A stretch of DNA of 64,000 nucleotides from Sphingomonadales bacterium (GTDB lineage: Bacteria; Pseudomonadota; Alphaproteobacteria; Sphingomonadales; Sphingomonadaceae), in assembly GCA_006226685.1 (NCBI GenBank), contig SBGG01000098.1:1-64000 (forward strand), written 5' to 3'. Positions 46,909 to 55,595 of this stretch are shown piece after piece. Below the pieces are notes generated by a model, which was not told the origin of the DNA, made no database searches, and saw nothing but the letters and a program-made list of their open reading frames with translations. The position numbers were made by a program, and so were the translations under genes. Each line of letters begins with the position of its first letter. Position 1 is the first letter of the stretch.

Positions 46909-48131
46909 GCCGGAAAATCGCCCTTACCGGCGGGCTGCTCGCCGACCCCACGCTGAACGCTCCGGAATTGGGCACGCTGCTGATCGAGGATGACCGGATC
47001 GTTGCGACCGGGCAGGTCGACGTGCCCGCCGATGCCGAAGTGATCGATGCGAACGGCATGGTGATCGCGCCGGGCCTCGTCGATCTCGGCGTATTCCGTA
47101 CCGACAAGCCCGCCTTTCATTTCGGCGGCATCACCCGCGCCGCGCTGATGCCCGATCAATCGCTGCCGCTCGACGATGTCGGCCTGATCCGCGAGGCGAC
47201 GCGCCATGGCAAGCCGGATTTCTGGGTCCACCCGATCGCAGCGGCAACGCGCAGCCTGGCGGGCAAGGAAATGGCCGAGATCGGCATGATGCAGGCGGCA
47301 GGCGCGAAGGCAGTCGGCACCGGGCGGCAATGGATTGCCGATTCGGGCGTGATGTGGCGGATCTTATCCTATGCCGGCGGCCTCGGCCTCACCGTCATCA
47401 CCCATGCCGAAGATGGCGGGCTGGCCGGGCGCGCGGTCGCAACCAGCGGCGAGACGGCCACGCGACTCGGCCTCGCCTCCGCCCCGGCCTGTGCCGAGGC
47501 GATGGCGATCGCCCGTGACATCGCACTGGCCCGCACCACGGGCGCCTCGATCCATTTCCGCATGGTAACGACGCAGGCAGGCTTCGATCTCATCCGCGCC
47601 GCAAAGGCCGAAGGGCTGGCGGTTAGCTGCGGCGTATCGCCCGCCTATTTCATGCTGTCCGACAATGCGGTGACGGATTACCGCACCTTTGCCCGTCTCT
47701 CCCCGCCGCTGCGGGGCGAGGATGATCGCAAGGCGGTGATCGCGGCCATCGCCGACGGCACGGTGGACGTCCTCACCTCCAGCCATGATCCGCACGGGCC
47801 GGAGGACAAGCGCCTGCCCTTCGCCGATGCCGCCCCCGGCGTCGCGGGCGCGGAAACGCTGCTCGCGCTCTCGCTCAATCTGGTCCGCGACGGGCATCTC
47901 GGCCTGACCGCGCTGATGCGTCTGCTCGCCGCCAATCCGGCGCGCATATTGGGGGTGGACGCCGGCAGCTTCCAGCCGGGTAGCGCCGCCGACATCATCT
48001 TCATCGATCCCGATGCGCCCTGGATCGTCGACAGCACCAAAATGGCCGCGGCAGCGGGCAACACGCCGTTCGACAAGATGCCGGTTCAGGGCCGGGTCCG
48101 CCGGGTGATGAAGGGCGGCCTGTTCATCTGA
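46905..48131 (+). CDS. Dihydroorotase-like protein, predicted inactive (PyrC'/PyrX type)
   Basis: The 408-residue protein follows the class I dihydroorotase fold. The first metal motif is lost: where active enzymes have GLVDxHxHxR this reads GLVDLGVFRTD. The segment RMVTTQAGFDLIRA lacks the histidine of the usual HVST motif. The catalytic Asp of TDHAPH is replaced, giving TSSHDPHG. One histidine, in ITHAEDGG, remains. It is therefore most likely a structural partner of aspartate carbamoyltransferase, as PyrC' is in Pseudomonas. A true dihydroorotase should be elsewhere. ATG 46905 has GGAGGGACGGG upstream. A frame extending back to 46776 through the repeats is open but unlikely to be translated. 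Confidence 0.85.
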   Translation: MSRKIALTGGLLADPTLNAPELGTLLIEDDRIVATGQVDVPADAEVIDANGMVIAPGLVDLGVFRTDKPAFHFGGITRAALMPDQSLPLDDVGLIREATRHGKPDFWVHPIAAATRSLAGKEMAEIGMMQAAGAKAVGTGRQWIADSGVMWRILSYAGGLGLTVITHAEDGGLAGRAVATSGETATRLGLASAPACAEAMAIARDIALARTTGASIHFRMVTTQAGFDLIRAAKAEGLAVSCGVSPAYFMLSDNAVTDYRTFARLSPPLRGEDDRKAVIAAIADGTVDVLTSSHDPHGPEDKRLPFADAAPGVAGAETLLALSLNLVRDGHLGLTALMRLLAANPARILGVDAGSFQPGSAADIIFIDPDAPWIVDSTKMAAAAGNTPFDKMPVQGRVRRVMKGGLFI

Positions 48132-48151
48132 CGAAGATCGTCAGCTGATAT

Positions 48152-48183
48152 AAAAAGGGCCGCCCCATCGGGACGACCCTTTA
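48152..48183. terminator. Bidirectional terminator between the pyrC-like and SPOR genes
   Basis: AAAGGG and CCCTTT frame an imperfect GC-rich stem with loop CATC, with A residues before and TTTAT after. It lies in the 115-bp convergent gap and could serve both genes. Confidence 0.65.
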
Positions 48184-48246
48184 TGGTGTCCCGAAACTTC
48201 GCCCGACGAAACCTGCCTGAAATCCGGTTTGAAACCGAAAACAGCC

Positions 48247-49680
48247 TCAGTGCATCGCCAGTTGTTGTGGCTTCATGGCCTTGAGCGCCTGCGCCCAGCG
48301 GGTCGGCGCCGCCTCCGGCCCGCCCATACGCACGAAACAGGCCCCGCCCTTCGCCTTGATCGCGGCACACAGCCGGCCCGCGCCTGCACGATCGCCAAAG
48401 CCTGCAATCGCCACGCGATAATATTCGCGACCATCCACCATCGCCGAACTCTCGATGAACGGGAAACCGCCAAGCGCCACGTGACGCTTCAGATAGACGG
48501 CCCGGCTCGCCTGTGCCGCCTGTTGCGACGTGAACGCGCCAAGCTGCACCACCCAGGCGGAACCGCGATCGGGATCGACGGGTGAAAAGCCGCTATTGAC
48601 CGGCGCACGCGTCAGCATAGCAGGACGCGCCTCCGGGATCCTGACCTTCAACAAAGATGCCGGTTTGGGCTGTACGAACGGAGCGGGTACCGGTTCGACC
48701 GCTGCCACGGAGGTCTTTTCTTCCTGCTCGCGAACGGTTGCGGCCACTGTCCGGCCGACATCGGCCAGCGGCGCATCAACCGTCGATTCGGGTAGCGGCG
48801 CTGCGGCCGGAGCGGTCGCAATATGGATCGCGACATCGGCAACGGGTGCTATCGGCATGATGTCAGACTGGGCGGCGGCTTCGGCCATCCGAATCGGGTC
48901 GGCCGGAACCGGCGTGCCCATCGGGGCCGCATCCGGCGCCAGCGCCAGACGGACCGGCAGGCCCGCATCGTCCACGCGCGGCTGCACACCGATCATGGCT
49001 ATCACGCGGGCGCTTTCCGCCCCCGGCTGCGCCATCTGCGCCCAGCCCAGCACGCGCCGGGCGGCATCGAGCGGCGGCAGGTCGAAGCTCGCCATCTGGC
49101 GCGCCTCCGTCCAGCGCCCGGCCAACGCATAGGAATAGGCCAGATTCTGCCGTTCGCGTGCGGAAGCGGCGGGATCGTGAATCGCCTGAGACAGGATGCG
49201 AATCGCTTCATCGGTGTCGCCGGACATTGCCATGGCCAGCCCATAATCGGCGGCGGGAAGCGTCGCGATATTGCGGCTCAACACCTCTCGCGCGGCATCT
49301 TCATGCCCCCGCGCTGTCTCGATCAGCGCCAGATTGACAATGGCGCGGCTATCCCCGCTGCCCAGCGTCAACGCATCCTGAAACGCCGTGCGCGCCGAAT
49401 CATAGCGTCCGCCCAACAAATAGGCGCGCCCCAGCAGGGTGCGGTACTCAGCCTTATGCGGATCGGCCGCGACGGCGGCTTCTGCCACTTCGATCGCCCG
49501 ACCCGCGTCACGCTTCGCAATCGCCTGTTCGGCCTCGCGCCCCTGCGCAGCCGCCATCTGCTCGATCTTGCCCGCACTTTCGGACAGGCGATTGTTGAGC
49601 GCCGTACCGCTACACCCGACCATCGTGCTCGCGATGATCAGCGATGATGCCGCAACATTGAAAAGTGCCCTGTCATTCAT
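48247..49680 (-). CDS. SPOR-domain lipoprotein with TPR repeats
   Basis: The 477-residue product has a lipoprotein signal with lipobox MVGC (Cys23). TPR-type repeats follow (about 40-170: AEYRTLLGRAYLLGGRYDSARTAF in two parts and AIVNLALIETARGHEDAARE). A long Pro/Ala-rich linker leads to a SPOR domain (about 375-455: SAWVVQLGAFTS and YYRVAIAGFGDRAGAGRLCAAIK). SPOR domains bind peptidoglycan stripped of side chains at division sites. ATG 49680 is chosen because the lipobox spacing is right. It is 14 bp downstream of the RHH gene and likely in one operon with it and parA. Confidence 0.82.
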   Translation of the reverse strand: MNDRALFNVAASSLIIASTMVGCSGTALNNRLSESAGKIEQMAAAQGREAEQAIAKRDAGRAIEVAEAAVAADPHKAEYRTLLGRAYLLGGRYDSARTAFQDALTLGSGDSRAIVNLALIETARGHEDAAREVLSRNIATLPAADYGLAMAMSGDTDEAIRILSQAIHDPAASARERQNLAYSYALAGRWTEARQMASFDLPPLDAARRVLGWAQMAQPGAESARVIAMIGVQPRVDDAGLPVRLALAPDAAPMGTPVPADPIRMAEAAAQSDIMPIAPVADVAIHIATAPAAAPLPESTVDAPLADVGRTVAATVREQEEKTSVAAVEPVPAPFVQPKPASLLKVRIPEARPAMLTRAPVNSGFSPVDPDRGSAWVVQLGAFTSQQAAQASRAVYLKRHVALGGFPFIESSAMVDGREYYRVAIAGFGDRAGAGRLCAAIKAKGGACFVRMGGPEAAPTRWAQALKAMKPQQLAMH

Positions 49681-49694
49681 TGACCTGCCCACCC

Positions 49695-50342
49695 TCAATC
49701 CGGTTTGGAGCTATCGGCGCCATCAACCGGCACCTGCCTTGCCAGCGCCTCCAGTTGGGGCTGGCTGTCGAGATAGGCGTCGAGCGCCTGAGTAACGATC
49801 TGCTGGGCACTGCGATTGCCGACCGCACAGGCCAGCCGCAGGCGCAGATGACGTTCCGGATCGAGTCGCAGCGTGAACGCCGCCTTCGAAGACCGCGGAC
49901 GGAACGCCTTCACCTTCCCGGCAATCTTCGCGCCAAGCGAAGCCATTTTCGTCCCCCCGGCCTTGGCCTTGACCGGGGTCAACCCGGTTTCAGGCACTGA
50001 AGTGGAAGCCGGGGCCGCAGGAGGAACAGGGGCAGATACGGGAACGACCGGTTCCGAAAGGCTCTGCTCCAGCATTTCCCGCTGCTGTTCGACCGGCGAA
50101 ACCGCGCCGGGATGCTCTTCGCGAGCTGCCGTCCGCCCCCCGATCATGGTCAGGGGCGGAACCGGATGGGGCATATGATGCTCTTCGCCCAGATCGTTCC
50201 AGCCCAGATCGTCATCCTGCACCGAGACCGGAAGCGACGGCGCCGTCATGCCGGACATATGGGGGCGACGCATCGCCGGCCGCGCCGCGCCTTTGCGCGC
50301 GAGCAATCCAGCGGAGAGCGAAGCGATCGGCTTGGGATCCAT
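49695..50342 (-). CDS. RHH-fold protein paired with ParA, function unknown
   Basis: The 215-residue product has a disordered, Pro-rich N-terminal part (1-145) and a C-terminal ribbon-helix-helix-like segment (about 152-195): KAAFTLRLDPERHLRLRLACA then RSAQQIVTQALDAYLDS. A single strand followed by two helices is the plan of small DNA-binding partners of ParA-type ATPases. It ends 14 bases before the SPOR lipoprotein and starts 12 bases after parA. It could be the adaptor that links ParA to DNA or to the envelope. No named family is recognised. Confidence 0.65.
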   Translation of the reverse strand: MDPKPIASLSAGLLARKGAARPAMRRPHMSGMTAPSLPVSVQDDDLGWNDLGEEHHMPHPVPPLTMIGGRTAAREEHPGAVSPVEQQREMLEQSLSEPVVPVSAPVPPAAPASTSVPETGLTPVKAKAGGTKMASLGAKIAGKVKAFRPRSSKAAFTLRLDPERHLRLRLACAVGNRSAQQIVTQALDAYLDSQPQLEALARQVPVDGADSSKPD

Positions 50343-50354
50343 GACGCCCTCCTC

Positions 50355-51077
50355 TTACTGGCCTGCGATGCGACGACCGAAACCGCCGACCGGACGCTTT
50401 ATACCCGCCGCCGATGCGGCCACCCCGTTCGGCACCGTGAAGACGGTCCGGCGGAAATTTTTTTCCAGCCGGTCGGCAATATAGGACCAGAGCTGCTGGA
50501 TTTCCTGCGAGGAGCGGCCTTCCGCATTGACTTCCATCACCGTCCGTCCGTCGATCATACTAGCGGCGAAATCGGTACGCTGATGCACGATCACCGGGGC
50601 AACGGTGCCATGCTGGGACAGCGCGATCGCGGCCTCCGAAGTAATCCTGGCCTTGGGCGTACCGGCATTGACGACAAAGATCAGCGGCTTGCCCGCGCGT
50701 TCGCACAAGTCGACGGTGGCGCCGACCGCGCGCAGATCGTGCGGGCTGGGCCGGGTCGGCACGACGATCAGTTCGGCCACAGAAATGACGCTCTGGATCG
50801 CCACGGTAATCGCAGGCGGCGTATCGATCACCGCCAGCTTGAACCCCTGATGACGCAGTGTTTCGAGATCATGCGCGAGTCGCGCGACCGTGGTTTCGGC
50901 AAAGGCCGGAGTCTCGGCCTCGCGCTCATTCCACCAGTCGGCCAGCGATCCCTGCGGATCGATGTCGATCAGCACGACCGGACCCGCCCCCGCCCGTTCG
51001 GCCTGGACGGCCAGATGACCGGACAGGGTGGTCTTGCCCGATCCACCCTTTTGCGATGCCAGTGCCAATACGCGCAC
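50355..51077 (-). CDS. ParA/MinD-family ATPase (orphan)
   Basis: The 240-residue ATPase has the deviant Walker A KGGSGKTT (10-17, with the signature Lys10), IDIDPQGSLADWW as the A' region and LAVIDTPP as Walker B. It lacks an N-terminal HTH, so it is not a plasmid type Ia ParA. No parB or parS is visible. Neighbours are an RHH protein and two SPOR-domain proteins, suggesting a role in positioning envelope or division machinery rather than chromosome segregation. It reads leftwards, divergent from the Sel1-SPOR gene. Confidence 0.85.
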   Translation of the reverse strand: MRVLALASQKGGSGKTTLSGHLAVQAERAGAGPVVLIDIDPQGSLADWWNEREAETPAFAETTVARLAHDLETLRHQGFKLAVIDTPPAITVAIQSVISVAELIVVPTRPSPHDLRAVGATVDLCERAGKPLIFVVNAGTPKARITSEAAIALSQHGTVAPVIVHQRTDFAASMIDGRTVMEVNAEGRSSQEIQQLWSYIADRLEKNFRRTVFTVPNGVAASAAGIKRPVGGFGRRIAGQ

Positions 51078-51297
51078 AGCTTTCCCCCGATAAAAATGAT
51101 GGGAAAAAGGGTTGCCATGCTCGTCCTAACATTCGGTTAAACCGATGCTCCGGCAGGACGAACGGCAAGAACTGGAAAAGAGTGGGCGCGAACCAGCCGG
51201 GAACCGGAACGGGGTTAAGGCCCTGTCCAGCTTTGCCTGTCATAATAAGCAACCAGATCATCGCGCGCGAAGCGCACCCCGCACCTAATGGAACCGG

Positions 51298-52326
51298 ATG
51301 AAAACCATGAACCGCATGCTTTGGGGACGAGCACTCGCGGCCGCAATCCTGTTGAACACTATGGCGGCGGCCACGCCCCTGATCGCCGCACCGGATGTGA
51401 AGGCCGGGGAAGATGCCTGGGAACAGGGCGATTATACGAAGGCGATCGCCGAATGGTTGCCATTGGCTCAGGCGGGTGACGCCGACGCGCAGTTCAACAT
51501 GGGGCAGGCCTATAGGCTGGGCCGGGGCGTTCCGGCCGATCTTGCAATCGCGCTCGATTATTTCGGCCGGGCGGCAGTGCAAGGGCATGTCCGTGCCGAG
51601 GACAATTACGGCCTGCTGTTGTTTCAGCAGAATCGCCGGACCGAGGCCCTGCCTTATATTGAGCGTTCCGCCCGACGCGGAGAACCGCGCACGCAATATC
51701 TCTATGGCACCATGTTGTTCAACGGCGAACTGGTCGCGAAAGACCGGGTCCGCGCCTATGCGATGATGACTCGCGCGGCGTCGGCAGGCCTGCCTCCGGC
51801 CCAGGAGAGCCTCCGCCAGATGGACGATTATATTCCCGAAGGCCAGCGTCGGCAGGGCCGGGCGCTCGCCACGCAGATGGAACAGCAGGAACAGGCGATG
51901 CGACTCGCCACCGTCGGCACGCCCACCCCCTTGCATCAGTCACCAGCCACACCGCGCCACCCCGACCAGCCACCGCCAGCCGCCGCAGGGGGCCCGAAAC
52001 CCAAGGCCCCCACCTCCTCATCCAAGGCCGATACCGCGTCCCAGCCAAAGCCCACCTCAGCCAGCGACGGGTCGTCGCCCCCAATATCTTCCGGCGGCTC
52101 ATGGCGCGTTCAACTCGGCGCCTTTAGCGAGGAAAGTCGGGCGGAAGCGCAATGGGAAAGCGCGTCCGCCAAGGTCGGAGCGCTTGCCGGTCGACAGCAT
52201 TATCTGGTCAAAAGCGGCCGCCTGACACGACTGCAGGCCGGACCTCTCGCCAATGAAGGCGAAGCGGAAAAGCTTTGCGAGGCGGTCAGGGCCGCCGGGA
52301 TCGTCTGCCTCGCCTTAACGATGTAA
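51298..52326 (+). CDS. Sel1-repeat protein with C-terminal SPOR domain
   Basis: The 342-residue product has a signal peptide (1-31, cleaved near LIAAP), Sel1-like helical repeats (about 35-180: AEWLPLAQAGDADAQFNMGQA and ALDYFGRAAVQGHVRAE), a Pro/Ser/Lys linker (205-262) and a SPOR domain (264-342: SWRVQLGAFSEE, then RLQAGPLANEGEAEKLCEAVRAAG). It is probably periplasmic and septum-seeking. ATG 51298 is chosen; ATG 51307 is possible. It is divergent from the ParA gene, with 220 bp between. Confidence 0.82.
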   Translation: MKTMNRMLWGRALAAAILLNTMAAATPLIAAPDVKAGEDAWEQGDYTKAIAEWLPLAQAGDADAQFNMGQAYRLGRGVPADLAIALDYFGRAAVQGHVRAEDNYGLLLFQQNRRTEALPYIERSARRGEPRTQYLYGTMLFNGELVAKDRVRAYAMMTRAASAGLPPAQESLRQMDDYIPEGQRRQGRALATQMEQQEQAMRLATVGTPTPLHQSPATPRHPDQPPPAAAGGPKPKAPTSSSKADTASQPKPTSASDGSSPPISSGGSWRVQLGAFSEESRAEAQWESASAKVGALAGRQHYLVKSGRLTRLQAGPLANEGEAEKLCEAVRAAGIVCLALTM

Positions 52327-52349
52327 CGAGGCAGGGGTCCCGCGCCCCG

Positions 52350-53468
52350 TCAGACCAGCGTTGCCAGTGCCGCAGGGTCGAAATCCCCGATTTTTTCGAA
52401 CTCTTTCGCCCGCACCTTCCCAACCCAGAGCGGATCGCTGATCAGGGCGCGACCGACCGCGATCAGATCGAATTCATCGCGCTCCATGCGCTCGATCAGC
52501 CCTTCCAGACCCGAAACCGCCGAATGCTCACCCTTGAAGGCGCCCAGAAAATCGCTGGAAAGGCCGACCGAACCGACACTGATCGTCGGCACACCGGTCA
52601 GCTTCTTCGCCCAGCCCGCGAAGTTCAGGCCCTTTTCGCCATCGAGTGCCGGAAATTCAGGTTCCCAGAACCGGCGCTGGGAACAATGAAGGATATCGGC
52701 ACCTGCCTCGACCAGCGGCTGAAGCCATGATTCCATCTCCGCCGGGCTGTGCGCCATGCGTACGTCATAATCCTGCGGTTTCCATTGGCTGAGCCTCAGG
52801 ATGACCGGATAATCCGGGCCGACTGCCGCCCGGACCGCCGCAATCACCTCAACCGCAAAACGGCTCCGCTCGGCCAGAGTCGCACCGCCATAGCGATCCG
52901 TGCGCTCATTGGTGCCCGCCCAGAAAAACTCATCGATCAGATAACCATGCGCGCCGTGAATCTCGATCGTGTCGAACCCCAGCCGCTTCGCATCCGCCGC
53001 GGCCCGGGCGAAAGCGGCGACCGTGTCGGCAATATCCTCCTCGCTCATCGCCTTGCCGCGTGGTTGGCCGGGCGCGACAAGGCCGGAAGGGCTCTCCACC
53101 GGGGTATCGGGTTCCCATCCACCGGGGGACGAGGTTGCACCGGTATGCCATAGCTGCGGCCCCATGCGGCCACCAACGGCATGAACGGCATCGATCACGC
53201 CCTTCCACCCGGTCAGCGCGGCGTCACCGTGGAAAAACGGAATGGACGGGTCGTTACGCGAAGCGGGCCGGTCGATCACCGTGCCTTCCGACAGGATCAG
53301 GCCGACACCACCGGCGGCACGGCGTTGATAATAGGCCGCATTGGCTGCGCCCGGCACCCCTTCCGGCGCGAACATCCGCGTCATCGGCGCCATGACGATG
53401 CGGTTTTCCAGTTCCAGCGACTTGAAACGGAACGGGCGAAACAATGTGTCGAGACGAGAGGAGGTCAT
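52350..53468 (-). CDS. Old Yellow Enzyme family NADH:flavin oxidoreductase
   Basis: The 372-residue TIM-barrel flavoprotein has ENRIVMAPMTR near the start, GPQLWHTGA, IEIHGAHGYLIDEFFW with the paired His residues that bind substrate, and NERTDRYGG. OYE homologues reduce activated C=C bonds using FMN and NAD(P)H. ATG 53468 has AGGAG nine bases upstream; an ATG three codons earlier overlaps that site and is rejected. The substrate is unknown. It is convergent with the Sel1-SPOR gene. Confidence 0.9.
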   Translation of the reverse strand: MTSSRLDTLFRPFRFKSLELENRIVMAPMTRMFAPEGVPGAANAAYYQRRAAGGVGLILSEGTVIDRPASRNDPSIPFFHGDAALTGWKGVIDAVHAVGGRMGPQLWHTGATSSPGGWEPDTPVESPSGLVAPGQPRGKAMSEEDIADTVAAFARAAADAKRLGFDTIEIHGAHGYLIDEFFWAGTNERTDRYGGATLAERSRFAVEVIAAVRAAVGPDYPVILRLSQWKPQDYDVRMAHSPAEMESWLQPLVEAGADILHCSQRRFWEPEFPALDGEKGLNFAGWAKKLTGVPTISVGSVGLSSDFLGAFKGEHSAVSGLEGLIERMERDEFDLIAVGRALISDPLWVGKVRAKEFEKIGDFDPAALATLV

Positions 53469-53592
53469 CGGGGGCATCTCCTGTGGGGAAGAGAGTCCTT
53501 TAAATATGTCCTGCCCGGCACGGTTCAACGCCTCACCCCCGACAGAAAAGGGGCATGGCGTCGAAAACTGCCGGACAGGGATAATGAGCGCG

Positions 53593-54474
53593 CTATTCGG
53601 TCACCCAGTCACCGCGTGCCAGCCCCTGCGCATGGAGCAGCACCGACAGATCACCATGGCGGATTTCGGCATCGGCCGCCGCCCGCGCCTTTTCCTTCGC
53701 ATGATAGGCAACACCAAGGCCCGCCGCCTCGATCATCGGAATATCATTGGCGCCATCGCCCACGGCCATGGTGTGCGCGGGCAGGATGCCGCGTTCCGCC
53801 ATCGCCTGTTCCAGCTCATGGCGTTTGCGCGCCGAATCGACGATCGGGTCCGCAACCCGGCCGGTCAGCTTGCCGCCCTCAATGCCCAGCACATTGGCGA
53901 CCACCTTGTGAAAACCGATCTCCGCCCCCACCGGCTCGGCGAAACGGGTAAAGCCCCCCGACACCAGCACGGTATGCGCGCCACGCGCGCGCATGGTACG
54001 GATGAGTTCACGGGCGCCCGGCATGATCCGCACCCGCTCCTCGCGACACTGGTCGATCCGCGCCTCATCCAGTTCGGCGAGCAGCGCGACCCGCGCGCGC
54101 AACGCCTCCGCGAAGTCCAGCTCGCCGCGCATCGCCCGCTCGGTCACCTCGGCGATCTGCGCCTTGATCCCGGCATAATCGGCCAGTTCGTCAATGCATT
54201 CGATGGTGATCATCGTCGAGTCCATATCGGCGACGAGCAGGCTCTTCGCCCGGCCCTCCTCCGGCTGCACGATCACGTCGATCGCGCCCGGCATCGCCTG
54301 CAGCGCGGCGCGCACGGCGGCGGCGTCACCGGCGAAGAAAATATCCGCCGCCTTGCCCGGGTCCAGTTCCACCCGCGCGCCGACTTCAGCACCGGCGGCG
54401 GCGATACGATCGGCGGCTTCGGTAATATCCCCCTGCCCCAGCGACTCGCTTGCGACTATGGTGGCGACGACCAT
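53593..54474 (-). CDS. serB: Phosphoserine phosphatase
   Basis: The 293-residue HAD enzyme has motif [10 protein letters not shown] (Asp83 nucleophile, Asp85), motif [10 protein letters not shown] and motif [12 protein letters not shown]. Residues 1-75 form an ACT-like region. It removes phosphate from phosphoserine, the last step of serine synthesis. AGGAG lies six bases before ATG 54474. That start codon shares two bases with the miaA start on the opposite strand, so each promoter must lie inside the neighbouring coding region. Confidence 0.94.
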   Translation of the reverse strand: MVVATIVASESLGQGDITEAADRIAAAGAEVGARVELDPGKAADIFFAGDAAAVRAALQAMPGAIDVIVQPEEGRAKSLLVADMDSTMITIECIDELADYAGIKAQIAEVTERAMRGELDFAEALRARVALLAELDEARIDQCREERVRIMPGARELIRTMRARGAHTVLVSGGFTRFAEPVGAEIGFHKVVANVLGIEGGKLTGRVADPIVDSARKRHELEQAMAERGILPAHTMAVGDGANDIPMIEAAGLGVAYHAKEKARAAADAEIRHGDLSVLLHAQGLARGDWVTE

Positions 54475-55423
54475 GAATACTCCTCATTCCGATATCATGG
54501 GCGACTCCGGTCGCCCCAAGCTCGCGCTTATTGCCGGACCGACGGCCAGCGGCAAGAGCGCGCTCGCCCTCGCCCTGGCGGAAAAAACCGGCGGTGTCAT
54601 CATCAACGCCGATGCAAGTCAGGTCTATGCGGACCTGCGCCTGTTGTCCGCTCGCCCGTCCGACGATGAGATGGCGCGCGCGCCGCACCAGCTGTTCGGC
54701 CATATGGACGGACGAGAGGCTTGTTCGGCGGCGCGCTGGGCCGGCGATGCGAAGCGGGAAATCGCCGCCGCGCAGGATGCCGGCCGCCTGCCGATCCTCG
54801 TCGGTGGCACCGGCCTTTATATTCGCACACTGCTCGACGGGATCGCCCCGATACCGGACATCGACCCCACGGTCCGCGAGGCAGTGCGGGCCATGCCGGT
54901 GGCGCAGGCCCATGCCGAACTGAGCCGGGCAGACCCGGAATCGGCCGCCACCCTCGCCCCCGCCGACACCAGCCGCGTCGCCCGCGCGCTGGAGGTGATC
55001 CGATCGACCGGACGCAGCATCCGCGACTGGCGGGCGCGGAAACAGGGCGGGATAGGCGACCGGGTGGCGCTCGCCCCGTTAATCCTGCTGCCGCCGCGCG
55101 ACTGGCTAACGGCGCGCTGCGACGCCCGGTTCGAGGCGATGCTGGAAGAAGGCGCGGTGGAGGAAGTGAAGGCCCTACTCGCCCGCAACCTGCCGCCGGA
55201 TGCCCCGGTGATGCGCGCGATCGGCGTGCCAGAAATCACCGCATGGCTGGCGGGGGAAATCGATCGGGACGAGATGGTGATGCGCGCCCAGATCGCCACG
55301 CGCCAATATGCCAAACGGCAATATACATGGTTTTCACGCCAGCCCCCGGCCCACTGGCCGCGCCATGACGATATAATCGATAATAAAAACACGAGCCTTT
55401 TGATAATAAAATTTCAAGGTTGA
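54473..55423 (+). CDS. miaA: tRNA dimethylallyltransferase
   Basis: The 316-residue enzyme has the P-loop GPTASGKS (22-29), [18 protein letters not shown] and [18 protein letters not shown]. It adds a dimethylallyl group to A37 of tRNAs reading UNN codons. ATG 54473 overlaps the divergent serB start; ATG 54497 is equally possible, and neither has a good ribosome-binding site. The stop precedes the ilvB leader region. Confidence 0.92.
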   Translation: MNTPHSDIMGDSGRPKLALIAGPTASGKSALALALAEKTGGVIINADASQVYADLRLLSARPSDDEMARAPHQLFGHMDGREACSAARWAGDAKREIAAAQDAGRLPILVGGTGLYIRTLLDGIAPIPDIDPTVREAVRAMPVAQAHAELSRADPESAATLAPADTSRVARALEVIRSTGRSIRDWRARKQGGIGDRVALAPLILLPPRDWLTARCDARFEAMLEEGAVEEVKALLARNLPPDAPVMRAIGVPEITAWLAGEIDRDEMVMRAQIATRQYAKRQYTWFSRQPPAHWPRHDDIIDNKNTSLLIIKFQG

Positions 55424-55426
55424 CTG

Positions 55427-55540
55427 TTGACACAATATATTATGTCTCATAGACGCCCATCCATCGCTTGGGGTTGCGATTCTCGGTGGCATCGCGCATG
55501 CGCGGTGCCGACCCGGAAAAATCCCGAACGGGGCGTCTGA
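55427..55540 (+). promoter_or_regulatory. Promoter and structured leader upstream of ilvB
   Basis: TTGACA at 55427-55432 is a good -35 box, with AT-rich sequence after it. Downstream, AGACGCCC (55451-55458) can pair with GGGCGTCT (55531-55538), enclosing a nearly perfect 22-base palindrome at 55488-55509 that pairs throughout except for one G-U wobble. Two short open frames cross the region: 32 codons from 55442, and 26 codons from 55498 ending at 55578. Neither is rich in Ile, Leu or Val codons, so classical attenuation by leader-peptide stalling is not obvious. A structured 5' leader controlling the ilv operon is inferred. Confidence 0.45.
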
Positions 55541-55595
55541 CGCGACGGCTTGCCGCCGGACCGGAGAGACGCAGGTGATTGCAAGGAGACTGAGT

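Noticed and set aside
55442-55540. A 32-codon open frame as a classic ilv leader peptide
   Set aside because: It has no run of Ile, Leu or Val codons and may lie partly upstream of the transcription start, so it is not called as a leader gene.
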